64,000 nt of DNA, from contig JANYHN010000021.1 of the NCBI GenBank assembly GCA_025359045.1, forward strand, positions 1-64,000, in the 5' to 3' direction. A model generated the notes under the pieces. The model was not told the origin of the DNA, did not search any database, and saw only the letters and a program-made list of their open reading frames with translations. The first letter of the stretch is position 1. Every line of letters begins with the position of its first letter. The stretch comes from Hyphomicrobiales bacterium (GTDB taxonomy: Bacteria; Pseudomonadota; Alphaproteobacteria; Rhizobiales; Aestuariivirgaceae). Of this stretch, positions 52,193 through 60,661 are shown in pieces. The position numbers and the translations under genes are program-made.

Positions 52193-53299
52193 TCAAGAGC
52201 GATACCCTCCGTCATAAGCCTTGAAGTGTTTTGACAGTTTCAAACCCTGCTTCTGATAATTGCTGCCAAGGCCAGATCCATAGACCATCTGTGGTGGTTC
52301 AGTCAGCGGTTCGTAAATCAGGCGGCCGATGATTTGGCCATCTTCCAGAATAAACGGCACTTCATGGCTGCGCACTTCGAGCACGGCACGAGCGCCTTCG
52401 CCATGTCCTGAACTATGGCCGAAGCCTGGATCAAAGAAGCCAGCGTAATGAACGCGGAATTCACCAACCAGCGGATTGTAAGGCACCATCTCAGCGGCAT
52501 GTGTGGGTGGGATGCGCACAGCTTCGCGCGAGGCGAGGATATAGAATTGATCGGGATCTAAGATGAGCGAACCCTTTTGCCAAATCGGTTCCCAATAATC
52601 GAGAACCTCAAGTGCAGCCTTTTTATCGACATCAACCAAGGCCGAGTGGCGCTTGGCACGGAAGCCAACTGGGCCTTGCAGCTTGCCGCCCGTCAGATCA
52701 ACAGACAAAGCCAAGCCGCCATCAATGTTCACCTCACCTTCAGTGATCAACGCTTCGGCAGCATTGAGTTGGTGAATCAAGGCATCAGTGGCGAGAGATG
52801 CGCCAGAACGAAAACGGATTTGGCTGAGGCGCGAGCCTTCTCGGGCGAGGATGGAAAAAGTCCGCGGGGAAATTTCGGCATAAAGTGGGCCGGCATAGGC
52901 TTCTGGCACTTTGTCAAATTCTTGGGCGTAATCTGTAATTACGCGGGTAAAAATATCGAGGCGGCCCGTTGAGCTTTTCGGATTGGCGGCAGCCGAAATG
53001 CCTTTGGGCAGCGCCAATGATTCTTGCAGGGGCACGATATAGACGCAACCCGTTTCCAGAACGGCACCTTCCTCCAAACTCATTTCATGGAGCACCAGAT
53101 TTTTCAATTTCTCGGCTACAGTGGTTTTGGGGCCGGGCAAAAATGAGGCGCGGACGCGGTATGCGACTTTACCCAAGCGCAAATCAAGGCTGGCTGGCTG
53201 AATTTGATCAGCATCTGGCTTGCGAGCGAGTTTGATCGTTCCGTTTTCACAATAAGCGGCGATGCGGCTGGCGGGAAGGATTCCGTGAGGCTGGGTCAT
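52193..53299 (-). CDS. dcd: 2'-deoxycytidine 5'-triphosphate deaminase, double-domain type
   Basis: A 368-residue protein, about twice the length of E. coli Dcd, made of two dUTPase/Dcd-like domains. The first has QPASLDLRLGKVAYRV and NPKSSTGRLDIFTRV, and the second FRAKRHSALVDVD, then LVGEFRVHYAGFFDPGFGH and FILEDGQIIGRLIYE. This long form is typical of alphaproteobacteria. It makes dUTP from dCTP for dTTP synthesis. It is divergent from apaG with an 86-bp gap. Confidence 0.92.
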   Translation of the reverse strand: MTQPHGILPASRIAAYCENGTIKLARKPDADQIQPASLDLRLGKVAYRVRASFLPGPKTTVAEKLKNLVLHEMSLEEGAVLETGCVYIVPLQESLALPKGISAAANPKSSTGRLDIFTRVITDYAQEFDKVPEAYAGPLYAEISPRTFSILAREGSRLSQIRFRSGASLATDALIHQLNAAEALITEGEVNIDGGLALSVDLTGGKLQGPVGFRAKRHSALVDVDKKAALEVLDYWEPIWQKGSLILDPDQFYILASREAVRIPPTHAAEMVPYNPLVGEFRVHYAGFFDPGFGHSSGHGEGARAVLEVRSHEVPFILEDGQIIGRLIYEPLTEPPQMVYGSGLGSNYQKQGLKLSKHFKAYDGGYRS

Positions 53300-53385
53300 G
53301 GCCTCCTTTTGGCCGGAATTGTTGCGTTTTCCAAGCCTTTCAACTTCGCAGTGGAAAACTGGGGCGAAGCGACTAGATTAGGAGT

Positions 53386-53778
53386 ATGTATGAAGAAACC
53401 ACCAGGCTCATCAGCGTTTCGGTCGAACCGCAATATTTAGAAAATCAGTCTCATCCTGAGGATGGAAAATTCGTATGGGCTTATACTATCACCGTGCGCA
53501 ACACGGGTTGGGAAACTGTAAAGTTGATGACGCGCATTTGGTTTATCACTGACGGATTGGGGCGTACCCAAGAGATAAAAGGCGACGGGGTGGTGGGTGA
53601 GCAGCCGACTTTAAAACCGGGTGATAGTTTTCAATACACATCCGGTTGTCCGCTCAACACTTCATCAGGCATGATGCGCGGCAGCTACCAGATGATCAAC
53701 GAAATGATGCAGGTTTTTGATGTCGTCATTCCTGCCTTCTCCCTCGATAGCCCTTATGACAAACACAGCGTGAATTAG
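53386..53778 (+). CDS. apaG: ApaG (Co2+/Mg2+ efflux-associated protein)
   Basis: A 130-residue fibronectin-III-like protein. Family blocks are ISVSVEPQYLENQS, FVWAYTITVRNTG, VQLMTR-like VKLMTRIWFITDG and GDGVVGEQPTLKPGDSFQYTSGCPL, followed by GSYQMI. ApaG is linked by mutant studies to cobalt resistance and magnesium efflux, but its biochemical role is not settled. The stop codon overlaps the start of an inverted repeat that leads into argE. Confidence 0.93.
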   Translation: MYEETTRLISVSVEPQYLENQSHPEDGKFVWAYTITVRNTGWETVKLMTRIWFITDGLGRTQEIKGDGVVGEQPTLKPGDSFQYTSGCPLNTSSGMMRGSYQMINEMMQVFDVVIPAFSLDSPYDKHSVN

Positions 53779-53827
53779 AGCGGTTCCGAGATTATGCGAA
53801 TAGTAAACTGATCTATAGGAACCGCTC
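53778..53827. repeat. Inverted repeat between apaG and argE
   Basis: GAGCGGTTCC (53778-53787) and GGAACCGCTC (53818-53827) are perfect 10-bp inverted repeats around 30 bp. The left arm begins at the last base of the apaG stop codon. The right arm ends 3 bp before the argE ATG and contains the only GGA-type ribosome-site sequence. It resembles short palindromic elements widespread in rhizobial genomes. As RNA it would form a hairpin hiding the argE ribosome site. Confidence 0.6.
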
Positions 53828-53830
53828 CAA

Positions 53831-54973
53831 ATGAACTCAATTGAAATGCTGGCCAAATTGATTGGCTTTGATACGACGACAAGGTTGAGCAATATTCCGT
53901 TGATTGAATTTGTTGAACGTTACTTGGATGAACAAGGTGTTCCGCATATTCGTGTGGATTATGAAAAAGGTAAAACCAATCTCTATGCCTCCATCGGGCC
54001 TGATATTGCGGGCGGCATTGTTTTGTCGGGTCATACCGATGTTGTGCCAGTCGATGGCCAAGATTGGGCTTCAAATCCATTTGTGATGGAGCAACGAGAC
54101 GGAAATCTTTATGGCCGTGGCACAGCCGATATGAAGGGGTTCATTGCATGTGCATTGGCGCTGGTGCCAAAGTTCAAAGCGATGAATTTGGTAAGGCCTA
54201 TTCATTTGGCACTAAGTTGCGACGAGGAAGTGGGTTGCAAAGGCGTTAGGCCTTTGGTGGCGCATATGCGCGATCATTTAAAAAAGCCGCGTGCGGTATT
54301 TGTGGGCGAACCAACGTCAATGAAAGTGGTGAATGGTCATAAATCAGCGGTCACGTTTTCAACCGAGGTGAAGGGCAGGGCTGGGCATTCTTCACTGACG
54401 CATCAAGGTGTGAACGCGATTATGGCGGCGGCAGATGTGATCGGCGAGATAAGCCGCATCCGTGCTGACCTCATTGCCGAAGGCGATCCTACAGGACGGT
54501 TTGATCCACCTTATTCCACAATCCATGTGGGCGTGATCAACGGTGGAACCGCCAAAAACATTATTCCGCAGGATTGTGATTTTCAGTGGGAAACAAGATT
54601 GCTGCCGCGTGTTGATCCCGGTGCCGTGCCATTGCGATTAGAACGATTTGCACAAACACTGGAACCGGCCATGAAGGCTATCGCGCCCGAAAGCGGCATT
54701 GCCACAACAAAAACCAACGAAGTGCCAGGATTGGCACCGGAACAGGATTCCGAAGCCGAGCATTTGGCTTTGCATGCCGCAGGTGCCAACTCAACCCATG
54801 CCGTTTCATATTGCACGGAAGCAGGCCTATTTCAGGCGATTGGCATTCCGACCGTGATTTGTGGGCCTGGAAATATCGAACAGGCACATAAGCCAGATGA
54901 ATTTGTGTCGGTGGCTCAGATTGAGGCCTGTGAGAAATTCATGATAAAGCTGGCAGAATCGTGCCAGAAATAA
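53831..54973 (+). CDS. argE: Acetylornithine deacetylase
   Basis: A 380-residue M20-family metalloenzyme. The metal and catalytic blocks are LSGHTDVVPVDGQDW, YGRGTADMKGFIA, SCDEEVGCKGVRP and, near the end, FQAIGIPTVICGPGNIEQAHKPDEFV. GRAGHSSLTHQGVNAI belongs to the dimerisation domain. It hydrolyses N-acetylornithine to ornithine in arginine synthesis; argB lies earlier in the window. The start is ATG 53831, directly behind an inverted repeat whose right arm supplies the GGAA ribosome-site sequence. Confidence 0.92.
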   Translation: MNSIEMLAKLIGFDTTTRLSNIPLIEFVERYLDEQGVPHIRVDYEKGKTNLYASIGPDIAGGIVLSGHTDVVPVDGQDWASNPFVMEQRDGNLYGRGTADMKGFIACALALVPKFKAMNLVRPIHLALSCDEEVGCKGVRPLVAHMRDHLKKPRAVFVGEPTSMKVVNGHKSAVTFSTEVKGRAGHSSLTHQGVNAIMAAADVIGEISRIRADLIAEGDPTGRFDPPYSTIHVGVINGGTAKNIIPQDCDFQWETRLLPRVDPGAVPLRLERFAQTLEPAMKAIAPESGIATTKTNEVPGLAPEQDSEAEHLALHAAGANSTHAVSYCTEAGLFQAIGIPTVICGPGNIEQAHKPDEFVSVAQIEACEKFMIKLAESCQK

Positions 54974-54998
54974 TTTATTCTAAATTAGGAAAAAACAT

Positions 54999-55027
54999 TT
55001 GACACCGGACGGTGAACCTGCCATATA
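54999..55027 (+). promoter_or_regulatory. Candidate promoter of the secreted-protein gene
   Basis: TTGACA at 54999-55004 with CATATA at 55022-55027 (spacing 17), a near-consensus housekeeping promoter. It lies about 155 bp before the next start codon, so the transcript would carry a long leader. Confidence 0.6.
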
Positions 55028-55029
55028 AG

Positions 55030-55180
55030 TCTAGTCTCGAGAATTGGGTTCGAACGTTTCAACAAGTCTTGCAAGCTGAGTGAAGACGACGTTGAAGCAC
55101 CCCCGAGTGACTCGAGTTATTGACGTGTCTTTCGTCCCGTCTTAAAATATCTATACCGGGGCTCAGAAAGGACGAAAAAA
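55030..55180 (+). promoter_or_regulatory. Long structured 5' leader with ribosome-site pairing
   Basis: Three nested helices can be drawn: CTCGAG (55037-55042) with CTCGAG (55111-55116), GTTTCAAC (55056-55063) with GTTGAAGC (55091-55098, one G-U pair) and GTCTT (55066-55070) with AAGAC (55083-55087). Further on, TTTCGTCC (55130-55137) is perfectly complementary to GGACGAAA (55170-55177), which contains the ribosome site just before the ATG at 55181. The leader could therefore control translation. I recognise no known riboswitch class in it. Confidence 0.5.
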
Positions 55181-55609
55181 ATGAAAAAACCTTTAGTAAT
55201 GGTTGTGCTCAGTTGTTTTTTTTCTATGAGTTTGATTCAAGGTGCGAAAGCTAAAGATGCACTGATGTTGTCGCCGAATGCAAAATTACTCGATAAGGCC
55301 GGTGTAATGGCAACATATGACGGAAAGCAGTTTGCTTGGTCACACCCGAATACTGATCGCGTTACAGGCACCGCTAATTTTGATTTAAAAAATGGCTTGG
55401 CAAGTGGGACTTGGACAGACGGTAAAAAGTCAGGCGAATGGGAATCGAAAGTGACCTTCAAAGGCGATCAATATTGCTATGAGGCCCGCGGCAAAGGTCA
55501 AAAAAAATACGGCAAGATGGTTTGCAATTTGGTCTATCTTGATGGTTCTACAACTTACGAAGTAGACCCCAAGACAAAGAAAGTGTTGTCAACTGACAAT
55601 CCAATGTGA
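55181..55609 (+). CDS. Small secreted protein of unknown function
   Basis: A 142-residue protein. The first 25 residues are a signal peptide with cleavage near GAKA-KD. The mature part is small, polar and lysine-rich, with tryptophan and glycine repeats (GTWTDGKKSGEWESKV) and two cysteines (QYCYEARG, MVCNLVY) that could form a periplasmic disulfide. The spacing recalls DUF995-type rhizobial proteins, but I am not sure. AAAGGA is a strong ribosome site. A strong promoter and structured leader precede it. No function can be given. Confidence 0.8.
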   Translation: MKKPLVMVVLSCFFSMSLIQGAKAKDALMLSPNAKLLDKAGVMATYDGKQFAWSHPNTDRVTGTANFDLKNGLASGTWTDGKKSGEWESKVTFKGDQYCYEARGKGQKKYGKMVCNLVYLDGSTTYEVDPKTKKVLSTDNPM

Positions 55610-55634
55610 GTTTCGTGCAGCAGCTGGGGAGAAG

Positions 55635-56249
55635 TTAATTTCCTTGGCTGCTGACAATCACTTGGGCGTCTGTCTTGCGCAAGCTGACCCATTGCTTGGG
55701 ATCATGCTGGGATTGACGCTTGAGGAATTTATAATTGGTTTGGTTGACGCTGAGAATCTCGTTGCGACGGTTGTCGAGGATGAGATCCGCGTCTTTAGTG
55801 AGGACTGATAAAACAGCATGTCCTTCGCCGTGTTCATCGAGGAGAACGGTGATAAGCAACTCGTCGGGGTTAAAGCCGAGCTTTGTGAGGAGGCGCTTCT
55901 TGAGCAACACATAGTCTTCGCAATCACCTGCAGTGGTGGGGTAGGCCCAATATTCAGTAGTGTTGTAGAGGTCAATATCGCTGGAAGGCCGGATCGAGGA
56001 GTTGACGAATGCGTTGACCTGATTGATGTCGTTCCAGGTTTCTGAGGTGAGAGCGAGCCGTTCAGTTTTACCATTTTCAGCTTTGCATTCATCAGCCCCG
56101 CGCTTGCAAAACAGGACGTATCCAATAGGCGGCCGGGATTTGCCAAATTCAGCAAGTATTTTATCGTTGGGTGAGGCTGCAGCTGCGGACATGGAAAACG
56201 CCATCAACAAACAGGCCAAACCGAATAGTCTTGTTACGCAACTTACCAT
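55635..56249 (-). CDS. Bacterial transglutaminase-like cysteine protease (BTLCP family)
   Basis: A 204-residue secreted protein with signal peptide (cleavage near SAAAA-S). The catalytic triad of the BTLCP/DUF920 family is visible: Cys in TAGDCEDYVLLKKRLL, His in GEGHAVLSV and Asp in LILDNRRNEI. YWAYPTTAGDCEDY is the family signature. Members such as LapG cut surface adhesins, but the stand-alone rhizobial group is mostly uncharacterised. No LapD-like partner or giant adhesin is nearby. Confidence 0.88.
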   Translation of the reverse strand: MVSCVTRLFGLACLLMAFSMSAAAASPNDKILAEFGKSRPPIGYVLFCKRGADECKAENGKTERLALTSETWNDINQVNAFVNSSIRPSSDIDLYNTTEYWAYPTTAGDCEDYVLLKKRLLTKLGFNPDELLITVLLDEHGEGHAVLSVLTKDADLILDNRRNEILSVNQTNYKFLKRQSQHDPKQWVSLRKTDAQVIVSSQGN

Positions 56250-56418
56250 GGCGGCAACGCCCTCGTTAATACTTTATTAACGATGCCAAATTGGTGGAAT
56301 CTTGTCGAGAGTCAGAGGGCCACAATTATGGCAATCTGTGGGATATGGTTAATTTGCGTTAGGAAATGGGGTTAAAAGGCCGAGCTATCGCGTGTCGAAG
56401 GGCGGAGCGGGCTATTCA

Positions 56419-57228
56419 TTAATCTTCCGCCAATTTCGCCATAGCATCAGCGCGACGCCTTCGGAATTCATAGATGATAACGCCGATGACTGTAGCGGCG
56501 ATCAACAGGAAGGCCAGGGCATTGATGGTTGGGGTGATGCCGGAGCGGATTTTGGAGCCCACGTAAACGGTCAGCGTGTCTGAGTTACCACGCGTGAACA
56601 GCGTAACGTTAAAGTTTTCGGCAGATTGGAAAAAGCCGATTAATGCGCCTGCAAAAATTGCAGGGTATAGATGTGGCAAAAGAATGCGGCGCATAACTTG
56701 TGCGTGGGATGCACCAAGGTCAAGCGCTGCTTCCTCTAAACCTGCATCAAAGCTCTGCAGGCGCGCAAGCACGAGCAGCATGACATAGGCGGCGATATAA
56801 GACACTTGGCCCAGTACAGAGAGGTGAAGGCCAGCTGGCACATTGAATTTATACCAGAACAACAATGTGGAAATGCCAATGACCGCACCCGGCGTGAGGA
56901 TGGGAGCGACCATGATGCCGTAAATGATGGAGCGGGAACGGGCTTGCAGGCTGTTGAGAAGGATGGCACCTGCCGTGCCGATAGGAACTGACAAAGCAAC
57001 AACAGCTATGGCCACAAACACAGTATTACGAGCAGCGCCCCACATGCGGTTATCAGCCCATAACTCTTGAAACCAATGTGTGGTGAAACCAAACCATGGA
57101 TAGATTGAAGGAAAGCGGGTGTCGTTGAAGGCTGCACCGCCCATGACGATCAAAGGCAGAAGCATGAACGCCAAAAATAGGATGACATAAAATCGAATTG
57201 CGTAATATCCAAAGCGATGTGAGTTCAT
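56419..57228 (-). CDS. Polyamine-type ABC transporter permease (PotC-like)
   Basis: A 269-residue permease with six hydrophobic segments. The opening FLAFMLLPLIVMGGAAFND and the EAA-loop segment EAALDLGASHAQVMRRILLPHLYPAIFAGAL are typical of PotC/PotI. The start at 57228 has GAGGAAA upstream. It is the last gene of a leftward operon of binding protein, ATPase, PotB-like and PotC-like permeases. Substrate is probably a polyamine or similar cation, not proven. Confidence 0.9.
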   Translation of the reverse strand: MNSHRFGYYAIRFYVILFLAFMLLPLIVMGGAAFNDTRFPSIYPWFGFTTHWFQELWADNRMWGAARNTVFVAIAVVALSVPIGTAGAILLNSLQARSRSIIYGIMVAPILTPGAVIGISTLLFWYKFNVPAGLHLSVLGQVSYIAAYVMLLVLARLQSFDAGLEEAALDLGASHAQVMRRILLPHLYPAIFAGALIGFFQSAENFNVTLFTRGNSDTLTVYVGSKIRSGITPTINALAFLLIAATVIGVIIYEFRRRRADAMAKLAED

Positions 57229-57238
57229 GATGTTTTCC

Positions 57239-58117
57239 TCACTTTGCAATATCAACAAGTCGGACGTTCAAGAGTCGCATGACAAGGCTTACGAAAATAA
57301 TGCACAGGGTGAGGAGCAAGAATGCGTAAGCAGCACCCGTATTCCAATCCAAACCTTCAAACATCCACTGTTGAATGATCTCAGTGAACCAGCGCGAGCT
57401 TGGTGAAGCCAATGTGCTCGGCACGATGACGGAGCCCGCACACAGCATGAAGACCATAACACAACCCGAAGCGATGCCGGGCTTGGAATGGGGAATAACC
57501 ACACGCCAATGGGTGCGCCACAGGGATGCGCCTAAATCTTCTGAGGCTTCGATTTGGTTTGTGTCGAGTGATGAAATAGCGTTGTAAATGGGGAGCAACA
57601 TAAACAACAAATAAGAATAGATAAGGCCAATAATCACCGCATTAAAACCTGAAATCCAGCGAACCGGTTCGAGACCAATTCCTTGCAGCATGGCATTGAG
57701 TGGGCCGTTAAAGGCCAAGATAATGAACCATGCAAACGAACGCAAAATTTCCGACACCCAGAGCGGAATGATGAGTAGTAAGAAAATTGAAGGTGCAGTC
57801 TTGGCGTCTACGATTTTTGCCAGAAAATAAGCCAGCGGATAACTCAAGATCAGGCAAAGAAGCGTGACGGCGCTGCTGTAAAGCACGGTCTGAAAGAAAA
57901 TCCGGATGTGAATAGGGCTGTTAAAAAACGTCCAATAATTATTCAGCGAATAAAAGTCTTTCGGCCCGCCCAACTGATCAACGGGAAGATAGGGTTTGAA
58001 TGAAAATTCGAACAAAACAAAATTGGGGATCAGCACCAGCACCAGCAGCCAAAAGGCTGTGAAGGCAATGATGATCCACGTGAGGGAAGAGCCATATCTG
58101 CGGATGAGTTCACTCAT
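57239..58117 (-). CDS. Polyamine-type ABC transporter permease (PotB-like)
   Basis: A 292-residue permease with six hydrophobic segments. The family pattern is visible in FFQTVLYSSAVTLLCLILSYPLAYFLAKIV and the EAA loop EASEDLGASLWRTHWRVVIPHSKPGIASG. GSVIVPSTLASPSSRWFTEIIQQ follows as in PotB/PotH. It pairs with the PotC-like protein encoded 10 bp downstream. Confidence 0.9.
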   Translation of the reverse strand: MSELIRRYGSSLTWIIIAFTAFWLLVLVLIPNFVLFEFSFKPYLPVDQLGGPKDFYSLNNYWTFFNSPIHIRIFFQTVLYSSAVTLLCLILSYPLAYFLAKIVDAKTAPSIFLLLIIPLWVSEILRSFAWFIILAFNGPLNAMLQGIGLEPVRWISGFNAVIIGLIYSYLLFMLLPIYNAISSLDTNQIEASEDLGASLWRTHWRVVIPHSKPGIASGCVMVFMLCAGSVIVPSTLASPSSRWFTEIIQQWMFEGLDWNTGAAYAFLLLTLCIIFVSLVMRLLNVRLVDIAK

Positions 58118-58132
58118 TTGGAGCGCCCCTTA

Positions 58133-59221
58133 TCAGCTGCGGGTTTTGGCGTGAGCGAGAAGCACGCCGTGATCAGCATCAAAATTCATTTGCACTTTTG
58201 CGCCGCGTTGCGGCGGTGGGGCGGTCGGATCATTCTGAACCTGCGCCATATGAGTCTGGCCTGCGTTATCCTTCAGGAACACATTGATGAAATTACCTTC
58301 AAATGCTGACTCTGTAACCTCAACAGGAATCGAGTTACCAGATTTTGCTGCTGCTTTTGTAAGCGTGCAATGTTCTGGGCGCACATAGAGGCGAACGGGA
58401 GTGTCTTTGGTTACACCGGGTCCAATTTTGGCAGCAAAACTGCCAACGCTGGTATCGTAAGTTGCCTCGCCAGCTTTGATCGACTTTATCTTGCCATCAA
58501 AAATATTGTTCTCGCCAACGAAGGAAGCAACAAAACCATTTGAAGGTTGGTTGTAAATTTCATTAGGCGTTGCGACTTGCTGGAGGACGCCTTGAGACAT
58601 AACGCCTACACGGTCTGACATGGCCAAGGCTTCGCCTTGATCATGAGTTATATAGATAAATGTGACGCCAGTGCGCTTTTGAATGGCGCGAAGCTCGGCG
58701 CGCATATGTTGGCGGAGTTTAAGATCAAGGGCTGAGAGCGGCTCGTCCAGCAACATCACTTTCGGTTCAACAGCGAGAGCGCGAGCGATGGCCACGCGTT
58801 GCTTCTGACCACCAGAAAGTTGGCTTACTTTTTTATCGGCTGATTCATGCAGATCAACCAGTTTCAATAATTCTTCTGCTTTGGCGCGGCGAGTGGCTTT
58901 ATCAACACCGCGCACTTCCAAACCGAATGCGATGTTCTCCCAAATGGGCATCAATGGGAAAAGCGCGAGATTTTGGAAGATGAGTGCGGTGGGGCGTTCA
59001 TTGGGCCTGGTGCCCGTCATGTCTTTGCCGCCGATTAACACTTTTCCTTGGGTCGGATCCATGAAGCCTGAAATCAAACGCAAAATGGTGGTTTTGCCGC
59101 AACCTGATGGGCCTAAAAAGGAGAAAAATTCGCCAGCCTTGATGGTGATATCCACCTTATCAACAGCACGAAATTTGCCAAAATCCATTGAAATATTGGA
59201 TAGCGTTACGTCTTCACTCAT
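58133..59221 (-). CDS. Polyamine-type ABC transporter ATP-binding protein (PotA-like)
   Basis: A 362-residue ATPase. Walker A is FLGPSGCGKTTILRLI (about residues 31-46), signature LSGGQKQRVAIARAL, Walker B VMLLDEPLSALD, then THDQGEALAMSD. The last 110 residues form the TOBE regulatory domain (VRPEHCTL). GAGGAA supports the ATG at 59221. It lies after a terminator-like hairpin that separates it from the binding-protein gene. Confidence 0.92.
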   Translation of the reverse strand: MSEDVTLSNISMDFGKFRAVDKVDITIKAGEFFSFLGPSGCGKTTILRLISGFMDPTQGKVLIGGKDMTGTRPNERPTALIFQNLALFPLMPIWENIAFGLEVRGVDKATRRAKAEELLKLVDLHESADKKVSQLSGGQKQRVAIARALAVEPKVMLLDEPLSALDLKLRQHMRAELRAIQKRTGVTFIYITHDQGEALAMSDRVGVMSQGVLQQVATPNEIYNQPSNGFVASFVGENNIFDGKIKSIKAGEATYDTSVGSFAAKIGPGVTKDTPVRLYVRPEHCTLTKAAAKSGNSIPVEVTESAFEGNFINVFLKDNAGQTHMAQVQNDPTAPPPQRGAKVQMNFDADHGVLLAHAKTRS

Positions 59222-59279
59222 GTTCCTCACCCCGGCCTTATTTTTATTTTTGGCCTTAGCCCTGCCCTATAAAAGCAGA

Positions 59280-59307
59280 AAACGATGGGCGTTGCCACCC
59301 ATCGTTT
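59280..59307 (-). terminator. Hairpin between binding-protein and ATPase genes
   Basis: AAACGATGGG (59280-59289) and CCCATCGTTT (59298-59307) form a perfect 10-bp stem with an 8-nt loop, about 20 bp after the binding-protein stop codon. Read leftward, a short T-run and TTCTGCTTTTA follow. It should partly stop transcription, so that more binding protein than ATPase and permease is made. Confidence 0.6.
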
Positions 59308-59327
59308 CAATTTTTATTGCTTAGAAA

Positions 59328-60488
59328 TTAGCCAGCGATGAATTTATCTGCATATTCAGCGCGCAGCTTCAAATATGAGCTGGACTGAACTGGCCACCAC
59401 CAGAGCTTTGTCAACGCATCGCCAGGGAATGCAGCATTATAGAATGCAGCAACCTTAGGATCGAGCAAATCAACAGCGCCTTTGCCAACTGGGTTGGCAG
59501 AGTAAACTGTAGACATTGCAGCGCCGCCTTCTGGCGTGTTTTGGAAGTTCAGCCATTCGTAAGCTTGCTCAGTATTCTTGGCATTCTTCATCATCATGTA
59601 ACCTTGGTTCCATGCAATTGAGCCTTCTTTTGGAGCAACATAGCCATATGGGCCTTCTTTACCCATGTTGAAGCCTGTTGAATCCCAGCACTGACCGATC
59701 ACCGCACCATTGGTGCGGAATGCGGCTTGGGCTTCGTTTTCGCCCTTCCAGAATTGAACAATGTTCTTCTTCTTGGCGAGAGCTTCTTTGAGGATCACAT
59801 CCCAGTTGGCCTTCATCACATCATCGTCTTTGTAGCTGTCCATGAATGGCTTTGGCAGCTTGCCTTCAGCATCAAGAACGCGGCCCAAAGAGGCAAGAGC
59901 TGAGTGAGCACGAACTGTAACTTTACCTTCAAGGCCTTCGCCCCAGAGATCAGCCAAGCTGGCTTTGCCATATTCCAATGGCATTTTTTCTTTGTTGAAG
60001 ACGAGGGCTTCTGTGCCCCAAACGGCTGGAACGAAATAACGACCACCCTTGATGACAGCCATTTCACCGGCTTTGCCATCGACCATGCCTGGTAGATAGT
60101 TGGCCAAGTTGACCTTCTTCTCATCCCAAGGGGCAACGAGATCATTTTCAACATATGACAAAGTGCGATCGACAGTTGGCTCTACAGTATCAAACGCGCC
60201 AGTTTGAGCGGCAAGCTTGGCCTGAGCAAAAATCGTATCATTGTCTGGTTGTTCGGTGAGGTTCACCTTAATGCCTGTCTTCTTCGTGAAAGCTTCGATT
60301 GAACCCTTATAGCCATCATAGCCAGCCCAACCCATGTGGTTGAGTTCGCCTGACGATGAGAAAGCGTTCTTTACAAAGAGTGGGCTTGCAAAACCGACTG
60401 CGCCGATGGCCACAGCTGATTTCAAAACATTGCGGCGCGACATTTGCGCAGCGGCCAAAGTGGCCTGTGTTTGAGTAATTTTAGTCAT
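59328..60488 (-). CDS. Polyamine-type ABC transporter substrate-binding protein (Tat-exported)
   Basis: A 386-residue periplasmic binding protein of the PotD/PotF type. A twin-arginine signal SRRNVLKSAVAIGAVGFA lies near residues 17-34, with cleavage near NAFSS. The mature part has the family segments GWAGYDGYKGSIEAF, VPAVWGTEALVFNKEK, AVIGQCWDSTGF and GYMMMKNAKNTEQAYEWLNF. The ATG at 60488 has GGAGG at ideal distance, better than the ATG at 60494. The aspartates and aromatic residues fit a cationic ligand, but the exact substrate is unknown. Confidence 0.88.
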   Translation of the reverse strand: MTKITQTQATLAAAQMSRRNVLKSAVAIGAVGFASPLFVKNAFSSSGELNHMGWAGYDGYKGSIEAFTKKTGIKVNLTEQPDNDTIFAQAKLAAQTGAFDTVEPTVDRTLSYVENDLVAPWDEKKVNLANYLPGMVDGKAGEMAVIKGGRYFVPAVWGTEALVFNKEKMPLEYGKASLADLWGEGLEGKVTVRAHSALASLGRVLDAEGKLPKPFMDSYKDDDVMKANWDVILKEALAKKKNIVQFWKGENEAQAAFRTNGAVIGQCWDSTGFNMGKEGPYGYVAPKEGSIAWNQGYMMMKNAKNTEQAYEWLNFQNTPEGGAAMSTVYSANPVGKGAVDLLDPKVAAFYNAAFPGDALTKLWWWPVQSSSYLKLRAEYADKFIAG

Positions 60489-60661
60489 TAACATTCTCCT
60501 CCATGTCGTGACCGAGCACCGTGCTCGGCACAAAGTGACCCATTAAAATACCGGCTGATAGTCTCAGCTCTAAGCGGTATCTGATACGAGTATGACAAGA
60601 CAGTGACAAACTGGCAATGGCCATTTGGTGTGGCACCAAGCCATAGGGGCGACTGGATTCA

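Noticed and set aside
53724-53739. 16-mer CGTCATTCCTGCCTTC shared with the REP-like site at 22821
   Set aside because: Here it lies inside the apaG coding sequence and encodes ordinary conserved residues (VIPAF), so the match is probably chance.
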